Part shown: positions 44,024-52,936 of the stretch, piece by piece
How positions within the stretch are numbered: position 1 is the stretch's first letter
Layout of the letters: the number at the start of each line of letters is the position of its first letter
Assembly (NCBI RefSeq): GCF_022761035.1
Contig: NZ_JAKWJP010000001.1
Span: 434,001 to 498,000, forward strand
Direction of reading: 5' to 3'
From: Microbacterium sp. SS28
Lineage (GTDB): Bacteria; Actinomycetota; Actinomycetes; Actinomycetales; Microbacteriaceae
Length of the DNA stretch: 64,000 nt
The notes under the pieces: model-generated
What the model saw: the letters and a program-made list of their open reading frames with translations, nothing else
Told to the model about the DNA's origin: nothing
The model's database searches: none
Program-made: the position numbers and the translations under genes

Positions 44024-45120
44024 TGACCATCACCGCCACGCCTCCGCGCCCCGTGGTCGCCACGACCCGGTCCAAGCTCACGACGGGCCACCTTCCGACC
44101 TGGACCGTCTGGGGCATCCTCGCCGGCTCGCTCCTCGCGATGCTCGCCGTCTTCGGCATCATCGCCGTCGGCGGCGAGGAGCCGCTCAACATCGCGGGCT
44201 GGCTCGTCTCGGGCGCCGTCCTGTACCTCGTGCTGATCTTCACGATCTCGGCCATCGTCGAGAGCCGCCGCAAGGCCGTCGACCGTCTCGTGACGGGCGT
44301 CGTCGCGTCGGCCTTCGCGATCGCGATGGTGCCGCTCGTCTCGGTCGCCTGGACCGTCGTGGTCAACGGAATCGCCCGCTTCGACGCCGAGTTCTTCTCG
44401 TCGTCGATGCGCAACGTCGTCGGCGAGGGCGGCGGTGTGCTCCACGCCATCGTCGGCACCGTGCTCATCACGGGCATGGCGGCGCTCATCTCGATCCCGA
44501 TCGGCCTCATGGCCGCGATCTACCTCGTGGAGTACGGCGAGGGCAAGCGTCTCGGGCGCGGCATCACGTTCCTCGTCGACGTCATGACCGGCATCCCGTC
44601 GATCGTCGCGGGTCTGTTCGCGTACGCGCTGTTCGCGCTGTTCTTCGGCCCCGGCATCCGGATGGGCTTCATGGGCTCCATCGCCCTGTCGGTCCTGATG
44701 ATCCCCGTCGTCGTGCGCTCGACGGAGGAGATGCTGCGGCTCGTGCCGAACGAGCTCCGTGAGGCGTCGTACGCCCTCGGCGTGCCGAAGTGGCGCACGA
44801 TCGTCAAGGTCGTGCTGCCCACCTCGATCGCCGGCATCACGACGGGCATCATGCTCTCGATCTCGCGCGTCATCGGCGAGACCGCGCCGCTGCTCATCAC
44901 GGCGGGCTTCACGAACAGCATGAACTACGACCTCTTCAGCGGTCGCATGCAGACGCTCCCCGTCTTCACCTACACGGAGTACGCCAACCAGGGCATCCCG
45001 CCCGAGGCGTACACCGACCGCGCGTGGGCCGCCGCCCTGACGCTCATCCTCATCGTCATGGTCCTGAACCTCGTCGCCCGCCTCGTGGCGAAGGTGTTCT
45101 CGCCGAAGACCGGCCGCTGA
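44023..45120 (+). CDS. pstA: phosphate ABC transporter permease PstA
   Basis: Second membrane subunit of Pst. It has 365 residues, longer than E. coli PstA because of an N-terminal extension with two extra hydrophobic helices (TVWGILAGSLLAMLAVFGIIAV; SGAVLYLVLIFTISAIV). The core has six helices and the EAA loop NELREASYALGVPKWRTIVKVVLPTSIAG. The start shares its first base with the pstC stop. pstB follows after 25 bp. Confidence 0.96.
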   Translation: MTITATPPRPVVATTRSKLTTGHLPTWTVWGILAGSLLAMLAVFGIIAVGGEEPLNIAGWLVSGAVLYLVLIFTISAIVESRRKAVDRLVTGVVASAFAIAMVPLVSVAWTVVVNGIARFDAEFFSSSMRNVVGEGGGVLHAIVGTVLITGMAALISIPIGLMAAIYLVEYGEGKRLGRGITFLVDVMTGIPSIVAGLFAYALFALFFGPGIRMGFMGSIALSVLMIPVVVRSTEEMLRLVPNELREASYALGVPKWRTIVKVVLPTSIAGITTGIMLSISRVIGETAPLLITAGFTNSMNYDLFSGRMQTLPVFTYTEYANQGIPPEAYTDRAWAAALTLILIVMVLNLVARLVAKVFSPKTGR

Positions 45121-45145
45121 CCTCCTCACCCGAAAGAACTGAGCC

Positions 45146-45925
45146 TTGTCCAAGAGCATCGAAGTCAACGACCTCAACGTCTACTACGGCGATTTCATGG
45201 CCGTCGAGGGAGTCTCCCTCGCCATCGAGCCGCGCAGCGTGACGGCCTTCATCGGCCCCTCCGGCTGCGGCAAGTCGACCTTCCTGCGCACGCTCAACCG
45301 CATGCACGAGGTCATCCCCAACGCCCGCGTCGAGGGCGAGGTGCTCCTCGACGGAGACAACCTCTACGGCCCCGGCGTCGACCCCGTGCTCGTGCGCCGC
45401 CAAGTCGGCATGGTGTTCCAGCGGCCGAACCCCTTCCCGACGATGTCGATCAAGGAGAATGTGCTCGCGGGCGTCAAGCTCAACAACAAGCGCATCTCAC
45501 GCTCGGACGCCGACGCGCTCGTCGAGAAGTCGCTGCGCGGCGCGAACCTCTGGAACGAGGTCAAGGACCGTCTCGAGAAGCCCGGGTCGGGCCTGTCGGG
45601 CGGCCAGCAGCAGCGTCTGTGCATCGCGCGCGCGATCGCCGTCTCGCCCGACGTGCTCCTGATGGACGAGCCCTGCTCGGCCCTCGACCCGATCTCGACC
45701 TACGCGATCGAGGAGCTGATCGAGGAGCTCAAGCAGGAGTACACGATCGTCATCGTGACCCACAACATGCAGCAGGCGTCGCGCGTCTCGGAGAAGACCG
45801 CGTTCTTCAACATCGCCGGCACGGGCAAGCCCGGCAAGCTCATCGAGTACAACGACACGCGTTCGATCTTCACGACGCCGACCGTCCAGGCCACCGAGGA
45901 CTACGTGTCGGGTCGCTTCGGGTAA
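45146..45925 (+). CDS. pstB: phosphate ABC transporter ATP-binding protein PstB
   Basis: ATPase driving phosphate uptake. It has 259 residues. Walker A is [10 protein letters not shown]-loop QRPNPFP, signature LSGGQQQR, Walker [14 protein letters not shown] and H-loop VTHNMQQA, all family consensus. The TTG start at 45146 begins [15 protein letters not shown], and AAAGAA lies upstream. Last gene of the operon; the strong terminator at 45939-46004 follows. Confidence 0.97.
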   Translation: MSKSIEVNDLNVYYGDFMAVEGVSLAIEPRSVTAFIGPSGCGKSTFLRTLNRMHEVIPNARVEGEVLLDGDNLYGPGVDPVLVRRQVGMVFQRPNPFPTMSIKENVLAGVKLNNKRISRSDADALVEKSLRGANLWNEVKDRLEKPGSGLSGGQQQRLCIARAIAVSPDVLLMDEPCSALDPISTYAIEELIEELKQEYTIVIVTHNMQQASRVSEKTAFFNIAGTGKPGKLIEYNDTRSIFTTPTVQATEDYVSGRFG

Positions 45926-45938
45926 CCCGAGCACGGGC

Positions 45939-46004
45939 GGAGGAGATGGCACCACCGGAGGATCGGATGCCGCGCCTCGATCCTCCCGTGGCGCCACCTC
46001 CTCC
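45939..46004 (+). terminator. terminator of the pstSCAB operon
   Basis: A long stem of about 24 pairs with three single mismatches (GGAGGAG/CTCCTCC outer, CGGAGGATCG/CGATCCTCC inner) around a 12-nt loop, followed by CTTATT. It starts 14 bp after the pstB stop and also faces the convergent pabC. Confidence 0.85.
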
Positions 46005-46032
46005 CTTATTGTCGCGGGGGCGGCGGGCGGCT

Positions 46033-46920
46033 TCAGTCGCGCGGGCTCAGCAGGTAGCGATTGACGGATGCCGTCAGCTCCGCGTCCATCGCGAGCTCGG
46101 CGCCGTCGACCGCCGTGATGGGGGCGGCGAGCCGCACGCTCGAGACGAGCCACGCGGCGTCCGCCCGCGCGAGGTCGGCGACCGGGATCGACTCGTAGGC
46201 GACCTCGTGCCCTTCCGCGGCGAGGTGCTCGAAGAGGCTCACCTGCGTCGTGCCGTGGAGGATCGCGCCGGACGGCTCGGGCGTCACGAACCGATCGCCG
46301 AAGCGCAGGATGACCGACGCCGTGGGCGCCTCGAGGACGAGTCCGTCCGACGAGACGAAGATCGCGTCATCCGCTCCCCTGCGCTTCGCCTCGCGCAGCG
46401 CCGCCATGTTGACGGCGTACGAGAGGGTCTTCGCGCCGAGCAGGAGCCACGGCGCCCGTGCGGGGGCCGCGCTGTCGTACCCGCGATCGAGGGTCACGAC
46501 GCGGATGCCGCGGGTGCGCGCGGCGGTGTTGTCGGCCGCCTGGGCCGCCGTCACCCACGCGGTCGGCGCGGGGCCGTGCTCGACGCCGCGGCTCAGGATG
46601 AGCTTGATCACGCCCTCGCCCGACGCGGGGCTCTCGGCGGCGGCGCGTGCGACCGCCTGTCGCCACTGCGCGGCGTTCGGAGCCGGGAGGTCGCACAGCC
46701 GCGCCGACTGCGCGAGCCTCTCGAGGTGCGCCTGGACCTCCTGCGGGTGACCGGCGACAACGCCGATCGACTCGAAGATGCCGTCGCCGCGCTGCGTGCT
46801 GAGCTCTCCGATGCTGAGGGCGGGGCTCGTCGGGTCGACCACGGCGAACGTGTCGGCGAAGTCGGTGCGGGGATCATCGGATGCCGCGGGCTCGATCAAG
46901 AGGGCGAAGCGCCAGGTCAT
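46033..46920 (-). CDS. pabC: aminodeoxychorismate lyase (class IV PLP aminotransferase)
   Basis: Makes p-aminobenzoate from 4-amino-4-deoxychorismate for folate synthesis. It has 295 residues. The PLP lysine is in GAKTLSYAVNM; QRGDGIFESIGV and DGLVLEAPTASVILR are fold-type IV markers. A branched-chain or D-amino-acid aminotransferase is possible, but the short form and folate-like context favour PabC. ATG 46920 lies exactly 6 nt behind TAGGCT (leaderless). The upstream 56 bp hold a divergent promoter for a small RNA and an inverted repeat GCGGG-AATA-CCCGC (46937-46950). Confidence 0.88.
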   Translation of the reverse strand: MTWRFALLIEPAASDDPRTDFADTFAVVDPTSPALSIGELSTQRGDGIFESIGVVAGHPQEVQAHLERLAQSARLCDLPAPNAAQWRQAVARAAAESPASGEGVIKLILSRGVEHGPAPTAWVTAAQAADNTAARTRGIRVVTLDRGYDSAAPARAPWLLLGAKTLSYAVNMAALREAKRRGADDAIFVSSDGLVLEAPTASVILRFGDRFVTPEPSGAILHGTTQVSLFEHLAAEGHEVAYESIPVADLARADAAWLVSSVRLAAPITAVDGAELAMDAELTASVNRYLLSPRD

Positions 46921-46936
46921 GCGACGAGCCTACGCG

Positions 46937-46970
46937 GCGGGAATACCCGCACGCGGGCGTCCGTTACACT
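46937..46970. promoter_or_regulatory. divergent promoter region between pabC and the small RNA
   Basis: On the minus strand TAGGCT (46932-46927) serves pabC; on the plus strand TACACT (46965-46970) serves the RNA at 46977. Between them lies the inverted repeat GCGGG-AATA-CCCGC (46937-46950), a possible shared operator. Confidence 0.55.
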
Positions 46971-46976
46971 GGATCA

Positions 46977-47063
46977 GCCGGGCCGCAGTAACCCCGGGCT
47001 CCATCTTCTGCCGCTCCGAGCGGCTCCGCGCCGAGAGGCGTTCTGCGGCCCGGCTTTCTCTTT
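46977..47063 (+). ncRNA. probable structured small RNA, about 87 nt, family unknown
   Basis: A -10 box TACACT ends 6 nt before G46977, where a perfect 12-bp stem begins: GCCGGGCCGCAG (46977-46988) pairs with CTGCGGCCCGGC (47043-47054), and TTTCTCTTT follows directly. Inside the closing stem are two hairpins: GCCGCT-CCG-AGCGGC (47010-47024) and CGCC-GAGA-GGCG (47029-47040, a GNRA-type tetraloop). Promoter, closed multibranch structure and U-rich tail all agree on the plus strand. It has no open frame of note and does not match the C-loops of 6C RNA. Confidence 0.68.
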
Positions 47064-47103
47064 GCCTGCGACACGTCCGCGCGTCGAAGCGCGACGCAGG
47101 GCT

Positions 47104-47742
47104 TCAGGTCAGGGCGTCTCGCCGCCACAGCGCCGCACACGCCGAGAGGTCGCCCGCGTAGTCGGAGAGGCGCAGCGCGCGCGTCGTGAACGTCGAGGCC
47201 CGCTCCGGCTCGGTCGCCTCGTAGTCGTCGGCGAGATGCGTCGCCCCCGAGGCCTGGACGCGGCAGAACGCTGCTGCGCGGTCGAGCGCGACGGCGAAGT
47301 CGCCCTGGAAGAGCCCGCGCAGGATCGTGTCGACGAGGGCGACGAGCTCGTCGGGACCCGCCGGCACGGGAGCTCCCGCGACGACGGGGTCGGCGGAGTC
47401 GAGGGCGAGCCTCCCCCGCTCGTAGAGGAGGGCCGCGGTCTGCGCGTCGTCGTGGATCGACAGCTGCAGCAGGTACAGCCGCCACAGCGCTCCCGGCAGC
47501 GTGCGCGCGGGCGAGCGCGACCACAGCTCGGCGAGATCGTCGATGCCGTGCACGTCGGTGAAGGCGACGAGACGGTCGACGATCTCTCCGCTCGGGTCCT
47601 GCCGCACGCGGGCGAGCAGCGCCTGCGCCGTCGAGTGCGCGACGCGCGACACCTCGGCAGGATCCTCGGCGGCGAAGACGCGGTCGAAGACCTCGGCGGG
47701 TCGCCGCACCGGCTTGTGGAACTCCCTGGAATCGTCGCTCAT
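47104..47742 (-). CDS. conserved actinobacterial protein of unknown function
   Basis: A 212-residue soluble, mostly helical protein with many acidic and Ala residues (MSDDSREFHKPVRRPAEVFDRVFAAEDPAEVSRVAHSTAQALLARVR). No membrane segment, no signal, no catalytic motif that I recognise. ATG 47742 is chosen over the longer frame because TAGCCT lies 7 nt upstream. I have no functional suggestion; relatives appear to be limited to Micrococcales, by recollection only. Confidence 0.8.
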   Translation of the reverse strand: MSDDSREFHKPVRRPAEVFDRVFAAEDPAEVSRVAHSTAQALLARVRQDPSGEIVDRLVAFTDVHGIDDLAELWSRSPARTLPGALWRLYLLQLSIHDDAQTAALLYERGRLALDSADPVVAGAPVPAGPDELVALVDTILRGLFQGDFAVALDRAAAFCRVQASGATHLADDYEATEPERASTFTTRALRLSDYAGDLSACAALWRRDALT

Positions 47743-47831
47743 CCGTTCCAGGCTACCCGCGGCCACAAGGGTGCGGTCGCGGGCGGGCACCATCCAGGGG
47801 AGGCACATGGCTCAGCCGCCGAGGTGACCGA

Positions 47832-48239
47832 TCACGCCTGGTTGATGCGGATGTGGTTGCCCGCGGGGTCGCGGAAGGCGGCATCCCGGGGTCCCCAGTC
47901 CTGCGCGATCGGCTCCTGCAGCACCTCGGCTCCCGAGGCGCGGAGGCGCTCGAAGGTCGCATCGAGGTCGTCCGTCGTGAAGACGTACGGGCCGGGGCCC
48001 GAGCCCTTCGCGACGAGGCGGTGCAGGGCGTCGCCGTCCTCGGGCGAGCGGCCCGCGGTCGGGTCGGAGACGACGAGCGAGAGTCCCGCCTGGCTGGGGA
48101 AGCCAAAGCTCACCCACCGGTGGCCGTCGTACGCGACATCGTTCACGACCTCGAGACCGAGGCCGTCGCGGTAGAACGGGATCGCGGCGTCGACGTCGTC
48201 GACGGTGATGGGGCTGTATGCGAGTGAGATCGTGGTCAT
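47832..48239 (-). CDS. VOC (glyoxalase/bleomycin-resistance) family protein
   Basis: A 135-residue protein with two βαβββ units. It opens ISLAYSPITVDDVDAAIPFYRDGLGLEV and closes WGPRDAAFRDPAGNHIRINQA, both typical of VOC domains; metal-ligand positions (the H/E pattern) are only partly kept. It could be an isomerase, dioxygenase or binding protein. TAGCGT lies 7 nt before the ATG. The AraC-type regulator gene directly upstream on the same strand probably controls it. Confidence 0.92.
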   Translation of the reverse strand: MTTISLAYSPITVDDVDAAIPFYRDGLGLEVVNDVAYDGHRWVSFGFPSQAGLSLVVSDPTAGRSPEDGDALHRLVAKGSGPGPYVFTTDDLDATFERLRASGAEVLQEPIAQDWGPRDAAFRDPAGNHIRINQA

Positions 48240-48325
48240 GGGCTCCACGCTACGGATCCCGCAGCGGGCGCGCTTCTCCGATCCTGCTCGGATCACCGCC
48301 CGCACCGACCCCGGCAGGGTGCTGG

Positions 48326-48754
48326 TCACGCGTAGCGGGTCGGCCGCGTCAGGATCTTGGCGATGCACAGCGGCATCGCCTCGGCCGCCTCGTGCGGACG
48401 CGCGCGGTATGCGCTCGGCGTCTCGCCGACGATCTCGGTGAACGTCGAGCTGAACGAGCCGAGCGAGGTCGCTCCCACGGCGGTGCAGGCATCCGTCACC
48501 GACGTCCCCGCCCGAAGCAGCGCCATCGCCCGCTCGATGCGCCGCGTCATGAGGTACGCGTAGGGCGTCTCGCCGTAGGCGGTCTTGAACTCGCGCGAGA
48601 AGTGCGCGGGCGACATGAGCGCCTTGGCGGCCATCGTCGGGACGTCGAGCGGCTCGGCGTAGTCGCGGTCCATGAGGTCGCGCGCGCGCCGCAGATGCAC
48701 GAGCGTCTGCGGGGACTGCTCGGAACGACCGGATGCCGAAGCCACGCCTCGCAC
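48326..48754 (-). CDS. AraC-family regulator, DNA-binding domain only
   Basis: A 142-residue protein that is little more than the AraC double helix-turn-helix: LRRARDLMDRDYAEPLDVPTMAAKALMSPAHFSREFKTAYGETPYAYL and SVTDACTAVGATSLGSFSSTFTEIVGETPSAYR. There is no ligand-binding arm. Starts are ambiguous: GTG 48754, or GTG 48745, which lies 7 nt behind TAGTGT. The pairing with the VOC gene 86 bp downstream recurs in actinobacteria, and the VOC protein may provide ligand sensing. Confidence 0.93.
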   Translation of the reverse strand: MRGVASASGRSEQSPQTLVHLRRARDLMDRDYAEPLDVPTMAAKALMSPAHFSREFKTAYGETPYAYLMTRRIERAMALLRAGTSVTDACTAVGATSLGSFSSTFTEIVGETPSAYRARPHEAAEAMPLCIAKILTRPTRYA

Positions 48755-48772
48755 ACTACCCGCGCTGCGGGC

Positions 48773-49531
48773 TCACGCCGTCGGGATCGTGACGATCGGA
48801 TCGGACGTCGGCTGCCCCGTCGGCGACCCGCCCTCGGGCTCGACCGAGACGGCGATGACATCCCCTGCCTGCACCGTGCCGTCGAGCAGCGCCGTCGCAT
48901 TGCCGGTCTCGTCGGTGTCGAACTGCCCCGCCGAGACCGCCGTGCCCTCGCGCACGAACCACAGCTCGTAGGTCTGCTCCGACGTCGCGGATTCGACGCC
49001 GTTCGTCACGACGACGACCTTGCCGACCGACTCCGACCAGTGGGCCGTCGCGGTGCCGCCGCCTGCGACCTCGGCGGTCGCCGCCTGCGCGTCGGGCGCC
49101 GCCTCGATCTGCTCGAGGGCGACGACGGACGCGGGCGCCCGCAGCCGGTCGCCGATGACGACGGCCGTCGTGCCGAGGGCGATGAGCAGGACGAAGGATG
49201 CCGCGAGCGCGAGCAGCCCCCGTGTCCAGTTGCGGCGCGCGACAGTCTGGATGACCTCCGTCGACGGTGCGGGCTCGCGGGGCTCGGCGGGCGCGTCGTC
49301 AGCGGCCGCGGGACGCGCGATGCGGGCGAGGAGGGCGTCGCGCACGAAGGCGGGCGGCTCGACCTCGGCGACGCCGTCGGCGAGCTCTGAGGCGGTCGCG
49401 GCATCCGTCTCGACGATCGAGCTCCATTCCGGATGCTCCGCCAGCGCCTCCTCGAAGGCGCGCGCGTCGTCGGGTGACAGCGCGCCGAGCGCGTGGCCTG
49501 CCGAAAGCTCGGCGAATTCGTGCACGTTCAT
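48773..49531 (-). CDS. rskA: anti-sigma-K factor RskA
   Basis: Membrane anti-sigma factor holding SigK inactive. It has 252 residues. The cytoplasmic anti-sigma domain is at about 1-95 (FAELSAGHALGALSPDDARAFEEALAEHP). One transmembrane helix lies at about 105-127 (GLLALAASFVLLIALGTTAVVIG), and the extracytoplasmic RskA domain follows (QTYELWFVREGTAVSAGQFD ... VEPEGGSPTGQPTSDPI). The ATG overlaps the sigK stop by 4 nt, the usual sigma/anti-sigma coupling. Release is expected through regulated proteolysis. Confidence 0.95.
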   Translation of the reverse strand: MNVHEFAELSAGHALGALSPDDARAFEEALAEHPEWSSIVETDAATASELADGVAEVEPPAFVRDALLARIARPAAADDAPAEPREPAPSTEVIQTVARRNWTRGLLALAASFVLLIALGTTAVVIGDRLRAPASVVALEQIEAAPDAQAATAEVAGGGTATAHWSESVGKVVVVTNGVESATSEQTYELWFVREGTAVSAGQFDTDETGNATALLDGTVQAGDVIAVSVEPEGGSPTGQPTSDPIVTIPTA

Positions 49532-50130
49532 TGCGTCACCCCCATCTCGGTCCGCAGGCGGGACAGTCCGTCTCGCATCCTGGTCTTGATCGTTCCCAGC
49601 GGCGCCCCCACGAGCGCCGCGATCTCACTCTGGCTGTATCCCCCGAAGTACGCGAGCGTTAGCGCCTCGCGCTGCGGGTCGGGCAGGGCCGCGACGGCTC
49701 TCGCGACGCGGCGTCCCTCGATCCGCAGCTCGACCTGCTCGGCGACCCCGTCGTGCGGGACGTCGAGGTCTCGCGCGCCGATCCGACGGTCGCGGTCCGC
49801 ACTGGACTGCGCCGACCGCACGCGGTCGACGGCCCGTCGATGTGCGATCGTGAGCACCCAGGCCCTCCCCTGCCCTTTGTTCGGAGCGAACCGGTCGGCG
49901 GATTGCCAGATCTCGAGGAAGACCTCCTGCAGCACCTCTTCGCTCTGCGCGCGATCGACGAGGACGCGGAGGATGAGTCCGAAGACACGCGGCGAGAGCA
50001 GGTCGTAGAGGCGCGCGAACGCGGACTCTTCGCCGTCCGCGACGAGGACGAGCAGTTCGCCGACATGATCGCGAGGGTCGGTGCCCTCCACGGGCACGTC
50101 CACTCCATCGATCACCACATCCACCAGCAT
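49528..50130 (-). CDS. sigK: ECF RNA polymerase sigma factor SigK
   Basis: A 200-residue ECF sigma factor. Region 2 is at about 28-100 (ARLYDLLSPRVFGLILRVLVDRAQSEEVLQEVFLEIWQSADRFAPNKGQGRAWVL in short: DxxQEVFLEIW core plus WVLTIAHRRAVDRVRS), and region 4 is at about 140-195 (LPDPQREALTLAYFGGYSQSEIA, GTIKTRMRDGLSRLR). Genetic coupling to rskA and neighbours dipZ/fasciclin support SigK rather than SigL or SigM. It lies 44 bp downstream of dipZ on the same strand, so transcription from the dipZ promoter may give positive autoregulation. Confidence 0.94.
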   Translation of the reverse strand: MLVDVVIDGVDVPVEGTDPRDHVGELLVLVADGEESAFARLYDLLSPRVFGLILRVLVDRAQSEEVLQEVFLEIWQSADRFAPNKGQGRAWVLTIAHRRAVDRVRSAQSSADRDRRIGARDLDVPHDGVAEQVELRIEGRRVARAVAALPDPQREALTLAYFGGYSQSEIAALVGAPLGTIKTRMRDGLSRLRTEMGVTQ

Positions 50131-50174
50131 GCCCTAGCCCCCTCTGCTCCCCCAGGGATTGACGTCGACACGAT

Positions 50175-51899
50175 TCATCCGAATGTGAACGAGTAGGCCT
50201 CGACGCCGGGCGACACCGTGACCTCGAGCACGCCGCGCGCTCCGCCCGCTCCTGTGACGACGGCGTACGACTTCGGAGTGCCCGAGACCGCGATCCGCTC
50301 TGGCGCTCCGCCGTCGAGCCGCACGACCACGTCGCCCTCGCCGGCCAGCACCATGCGCACCTCATCGGCATGGAAATCGAGACGGATGTCGCCGCCCGCC
50401 GCGTCCGCGGGCGTGGCGTACTGCGTCTCCACTGTCCACTCGCCGTCGAGCGCGAACGAATCGGCAGGCTGCTCGGCGGGTGCGGTGAACGACGACGTCC
50501 CGGCTCCGTACGATCCGGATCCGCCGAAGTTCACCTCCTTCGACGAGCCGAGGAAGGTCTCGCGCGTCGTCGCCCCCGCGTCGGGCGTGTCGTCGGCGAC
50601 CTCGGTCGCGGGCGGGAGCGCGGCATCCGGATCCGCGTTCTGCAGGAGTTCGCGGATGAGCTTCTCGGTCGCTTCGTAGTTGCCCTCTCCGAACGCGATG
50701 TGCCGCACGACGCCGTCCGCGTCGATGAGGTAGTGCGCGGGCCAGTACCGGTTGCGGTAGTTCGTCCACGTCGCGAGGTCGTTGTCGAGCGCGACGGGGT
50801 AGGTGATGCCGAAGTCGCGCGCACCGGCGGCGACGTTCGGGGCATCCTTCTCGAAGGCGTACTCGGGCGAGTGGATGCCGATCACGCGCAGTCCCGCGGA
50901 GCGGTATGCCTCGTCCCACGCGACGACGTGCGGGATGCTGCGCTGGCAGTTGATGCACGAGTACGCCCAGAAGTCGATGAGCACGACCTGACCGCGGAGG
51001 TCGGGGAGGTCGACGGGGGCGCCGTCGGGCGTGTTGAGCCACTGCTCGATGCCGCGGATGCTCGGCGCCGTGCCGCACGACTCGAGCTCGACGGCGCCGT
51101 TCGTGCACTGGTCGAGATCCTTGTTCTCGTCGGTGACGAGGCCGCCGAGGTCGAGCGCGCGGCGCGCGTCGGGATTGTCGGTGAGGTCGCGCTGGATGCC
51201 GGCGGTGTAGTCGGGCACGAGCCGCTGCAGCAGCTGCGGCACATTGAGGACGAGCCCAGCGGCGAGCGCGAGCATCGCGATGCCCGCCGCGATCCGCAGG
51301 CCGCGCTCGCGCGTGCGGAACGCGCGGATGCGCTCGATGACGGTGCGTCCGGCGAGCGCGAAGAACAGCAGCGGGATCGCGACGCCGACGGCGAAGGACA
51401 CCGTGAGCAGGACTGTCTCGATGCCGATCCGGCCGGTGGAGCCCGCGACGATGATCGCGGCGAGGACGGGCCCCGCGCACGGCACGAAGACGGCGCCGAG
51501 CGCGAGGCCGACACCGAAGCCGTGCCCGCCGTTGGCGACCTCCCGGCGGGGAAGCCACTGGAACGGCTTCTCGAGCAGCTGCTCGAACCGCGGCACCATG
51601 AGCCCGATGCCGATCAGGACGAGCACGGCGATCCCGAACCACCGGATGACGTCCTGCGGCAGGTTCAGCGCGCCCAGCACGAGCGACCCCGCGAGCGTCA
51701 CGGCCGTGAAGCTCGTGATGAGCCCCAGGATCACGAAGTACGGACGCCGGCGGGATGCCGCGATGGGCCCGTCGTCCTGCCCTTCGAAGCGGGCCGACTG
51801 GGCGCCGGCCGTGAGGAAGATGACGGGCAGCACCGGCAGGATGCACGGCGAGATGCCCGTGATGAGCCCGCCGAGCAGGCCGATGATGATGACGGACAT
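50175..51899 (-). CDS. dipZ: DipZ: CcdA-type thiol transporter fused to an extracytoplasmic thioredoxin domain
   Basis: A 574-residue membrane protein that carries reducing power outward or forms disulfides in secreted proteins. The N-terminal CcdA/DsbD-β part has six helices and both membrane cysteines ([18 protein letters not shown]). The thioredoxin/TlpA-like domain is at about 290-420 with CINC in [13 protein letters not shown]; the C-terminal β-sandwich (about 440-574) is the DipZ-specific end. ATG 51899 follows GAGGAG; the open frame upstream of it has no family similarity. It precedes sigK-rskA and is divergent from the fasciclin lipoprotein gene. Confidence 0.95.
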   Translation of the reverse strand: MSVIIIGLLGGLITGISPCILPVLPVIFLTAGAQSARFEGQDDGPIAASRRRPYFVILGLITSFTAVTLAGSLVLGALNLPQDVIRWFGIAVLVLIGIGLMVPRFEQLLEKPFQWLPRREVANGGHGFGVGLALGAVFVPCAGPVLAAIIVAGSTGRIGIETVLLTVSFAVGVAIPLLFFALAGRTVIERIRAFRTRERGLRIAAGIAMLALAAGLVLNVPQLLQRLVPDYTAGIQRDLTDNPDARRALDLGGLVTDENKDLDQCTNGAVELESCGTAPSIRGIEQWLNTPDGAPVDLPDLRGQVVLIDFWAYSCINCQRSIPHVVAWDEAYRSAGLRVIGIHSPEYAFEKDAPNVAAGARDFGITYPVALDNDLATWTNYRNRYWPAHYLIDADGVVRHIAFGEGNYEATEKLIRELLQNADPDAALPPATEVADDTPDAGATTRETFLGSSKEVNFGGSGSYGAGTSSFTAPAEQPADSFALDGEWTVETQYATPADAAGGDIRLDFHADEVRMVLAGEGDVVVRLDGGAPERIAVSGTPKSYAVVTGAGGARGVLEVTVSPGVEAYSFTFG

Positions 51900-51942
51900 G
51901 TGCGCTCCTCGGTGTCTGCCGGTTCTTCGACTCCGACGCCGG

Positions 51943-51998
51943 ATCGGATTGGCACCCTCGCCTGGCGGGGCGGGAGCGGGAGCGGCATCCAATCCGAT
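51943..51998. promoter_or_regulatory. split inverted repeat in the dipZ/fasciclin promoter region
   Basis: ATCGGATTGG (51943-51952) and CCAATCCGAT (51989-51998) form a 10-bp perfect inverted repeat 36 bp apart, 44-99 bp upstream of dipZ. It could be a pair of half-sites for a regulator or sigma-K-linked element. No confident -35/-10 pair could be assigned for SigK on either strand. Confidence 0.45.
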
Positions 51999-52111
51999 TC
52001 GCACGGCGTGCCGAAGAGCCTGTGTACGCCGCCTCTGCGGCGGACCACCCCCGGGCACCCGGGACGTGTCCATCGAGAGTCCGCACGCGGGCTCCGACAT
52101 CGGAGGAACTC

Positions 52112-52780
52112 ATGCTCAGCAGGAAGTCGCACCTCACAGCGGGCCTCACGCTCGCCTTCGCCGCCGCCCTCGCCCTCTCGGCCTGCACGTCCGCCACGCC
52201 GGCCTCGGACACGATGGAGTCGCAGGCTCCCGCCGCCGAGCCCAGCGAGTCGTCGATGGCCGACGACCAGACGATGGACCCGGCCGCGAACCTCGTGGGC
52301 CCGGGCTGCCAGGCGTACGCCGACGCCGTGCCGTCCGGCGACGGATCGATCCAGGGGATGTCGCAGGACCCCGTCGCGGTCGCGGCATCCAACAACCCGA
52401 TGCTCACGACGCTCGTCGCCGCCGTCAGCGGTCAGCTCAACCCCGAGGTGAACCTCGTCGACACGCTCAACGGAAGCGAGTTCACGGTCTTCGCCCCCGT
52501 CGACGACGCCTTCGCGAAGATCGACCCCGCGACGATCGAGGCGCTCAAGACCGACACGGCGACGCTGTCGTCGATCCTCACCTACCACGTCGTCCCGGGT
52601 CAGATCGAGCCGGCCGACATCGTCGGAACGCACACGACCGTGCAGGGCGCGGACCTCGAGGTCACGGGCAGCGGCGACTCGCTCATGGTCAACGACGCGA
52701 CGGTCATCTGCGGCGGCGTGCAGACCGCGAACGCCGTCGTCTACCTCATCGACACGGTGCTGATGCCGCCGATGCAGTAG
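52112..52780 (+). CDS. fasciclin-domain lipoprotein, MPT83/MPT70-like
   Basis: A 222-residue exported protein: signal peptide with lipobox ALSAC (Cys about 25), a low-complexity acidic linker, then one FAS1 domain at about 85-220. H1 ([19 protein letters not shown]) and H2 ([11 protein letters not shown]) motifs and the ending [11 protein letters not shown] are canonical. It has the same pair of cysteines seen in MPT70/83 (GPGCQAYA and VICGGVQ). In mycobacteria these antigens belong to the SigK regulon together with dipZ, and here it is divergent from dipZ-sigK-rskA. GGAGG precedes the ATG; a strong terminator follows. Confidence 0.95.
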   Translation: MLSRKSHLTAGLTLAFAAALALSACTSATPASDTMESQAPAAEPSESSMADDQTMDPAANLVGPGCQAYADAVPSGDGSIQGMSQDPVAVAASNNPMLTTLVAAVSGQLNPEVNLVDTLNGSEFTVFAPVDDAFAKIDPATIEALKTDTATLSSILTYHVVPGQIEPADIVGTHTTVQGADLEVTGSGDSLMVNDATVICGGVQTANAVVYLIDTVLMPPMQ

Positions 52781-52822
52781 CGAGAACGGTCCGATCACGC
52801 GCAGACACGATCGGGTGGGGGC

Positions 52823-52862
52823 GGCGAGACCGCCGGGGCCTGCGGGCCCCGGCGGTCTCGCC
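52823..52862 (+). terminator. strong terminator after the fasciclin gene
   Basis: An 18-bp perfect stem (52823-52840 with 52845-52862, GGCGAGACC.../...GGTCTCGCC) and a 4-nt loop, 43 bp past the stop codon. The tail GTCCTCC is only weakly U-rich. Confidence 0.8.
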
Positions 52863-52936
52863 GTCCTCCGCATGCACGCTCGCCGGGGCGGAAGGCGCGC
52901 GCTCGGTAGGGTGAACAGCGACGGAGAGGCGGCCTC

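Noticed and set aside
46977..47063. 6C RNA or a known riboswitch
   Set aside because: The hairpin loops lack runs of C, and I see no TPP, SAM, cobalamin, glycine or ydaO core; I kept it as an unknown RNA.
52070..52099. SigK-type promoter (CCATCG...CCGACA) for the fasciclin gene
   Set aside because: The -10-like part would place the transcription start on top of the Shine-Dalgarno GGAGG, and the spacing (18) is longer than the mycobacterial consensus.
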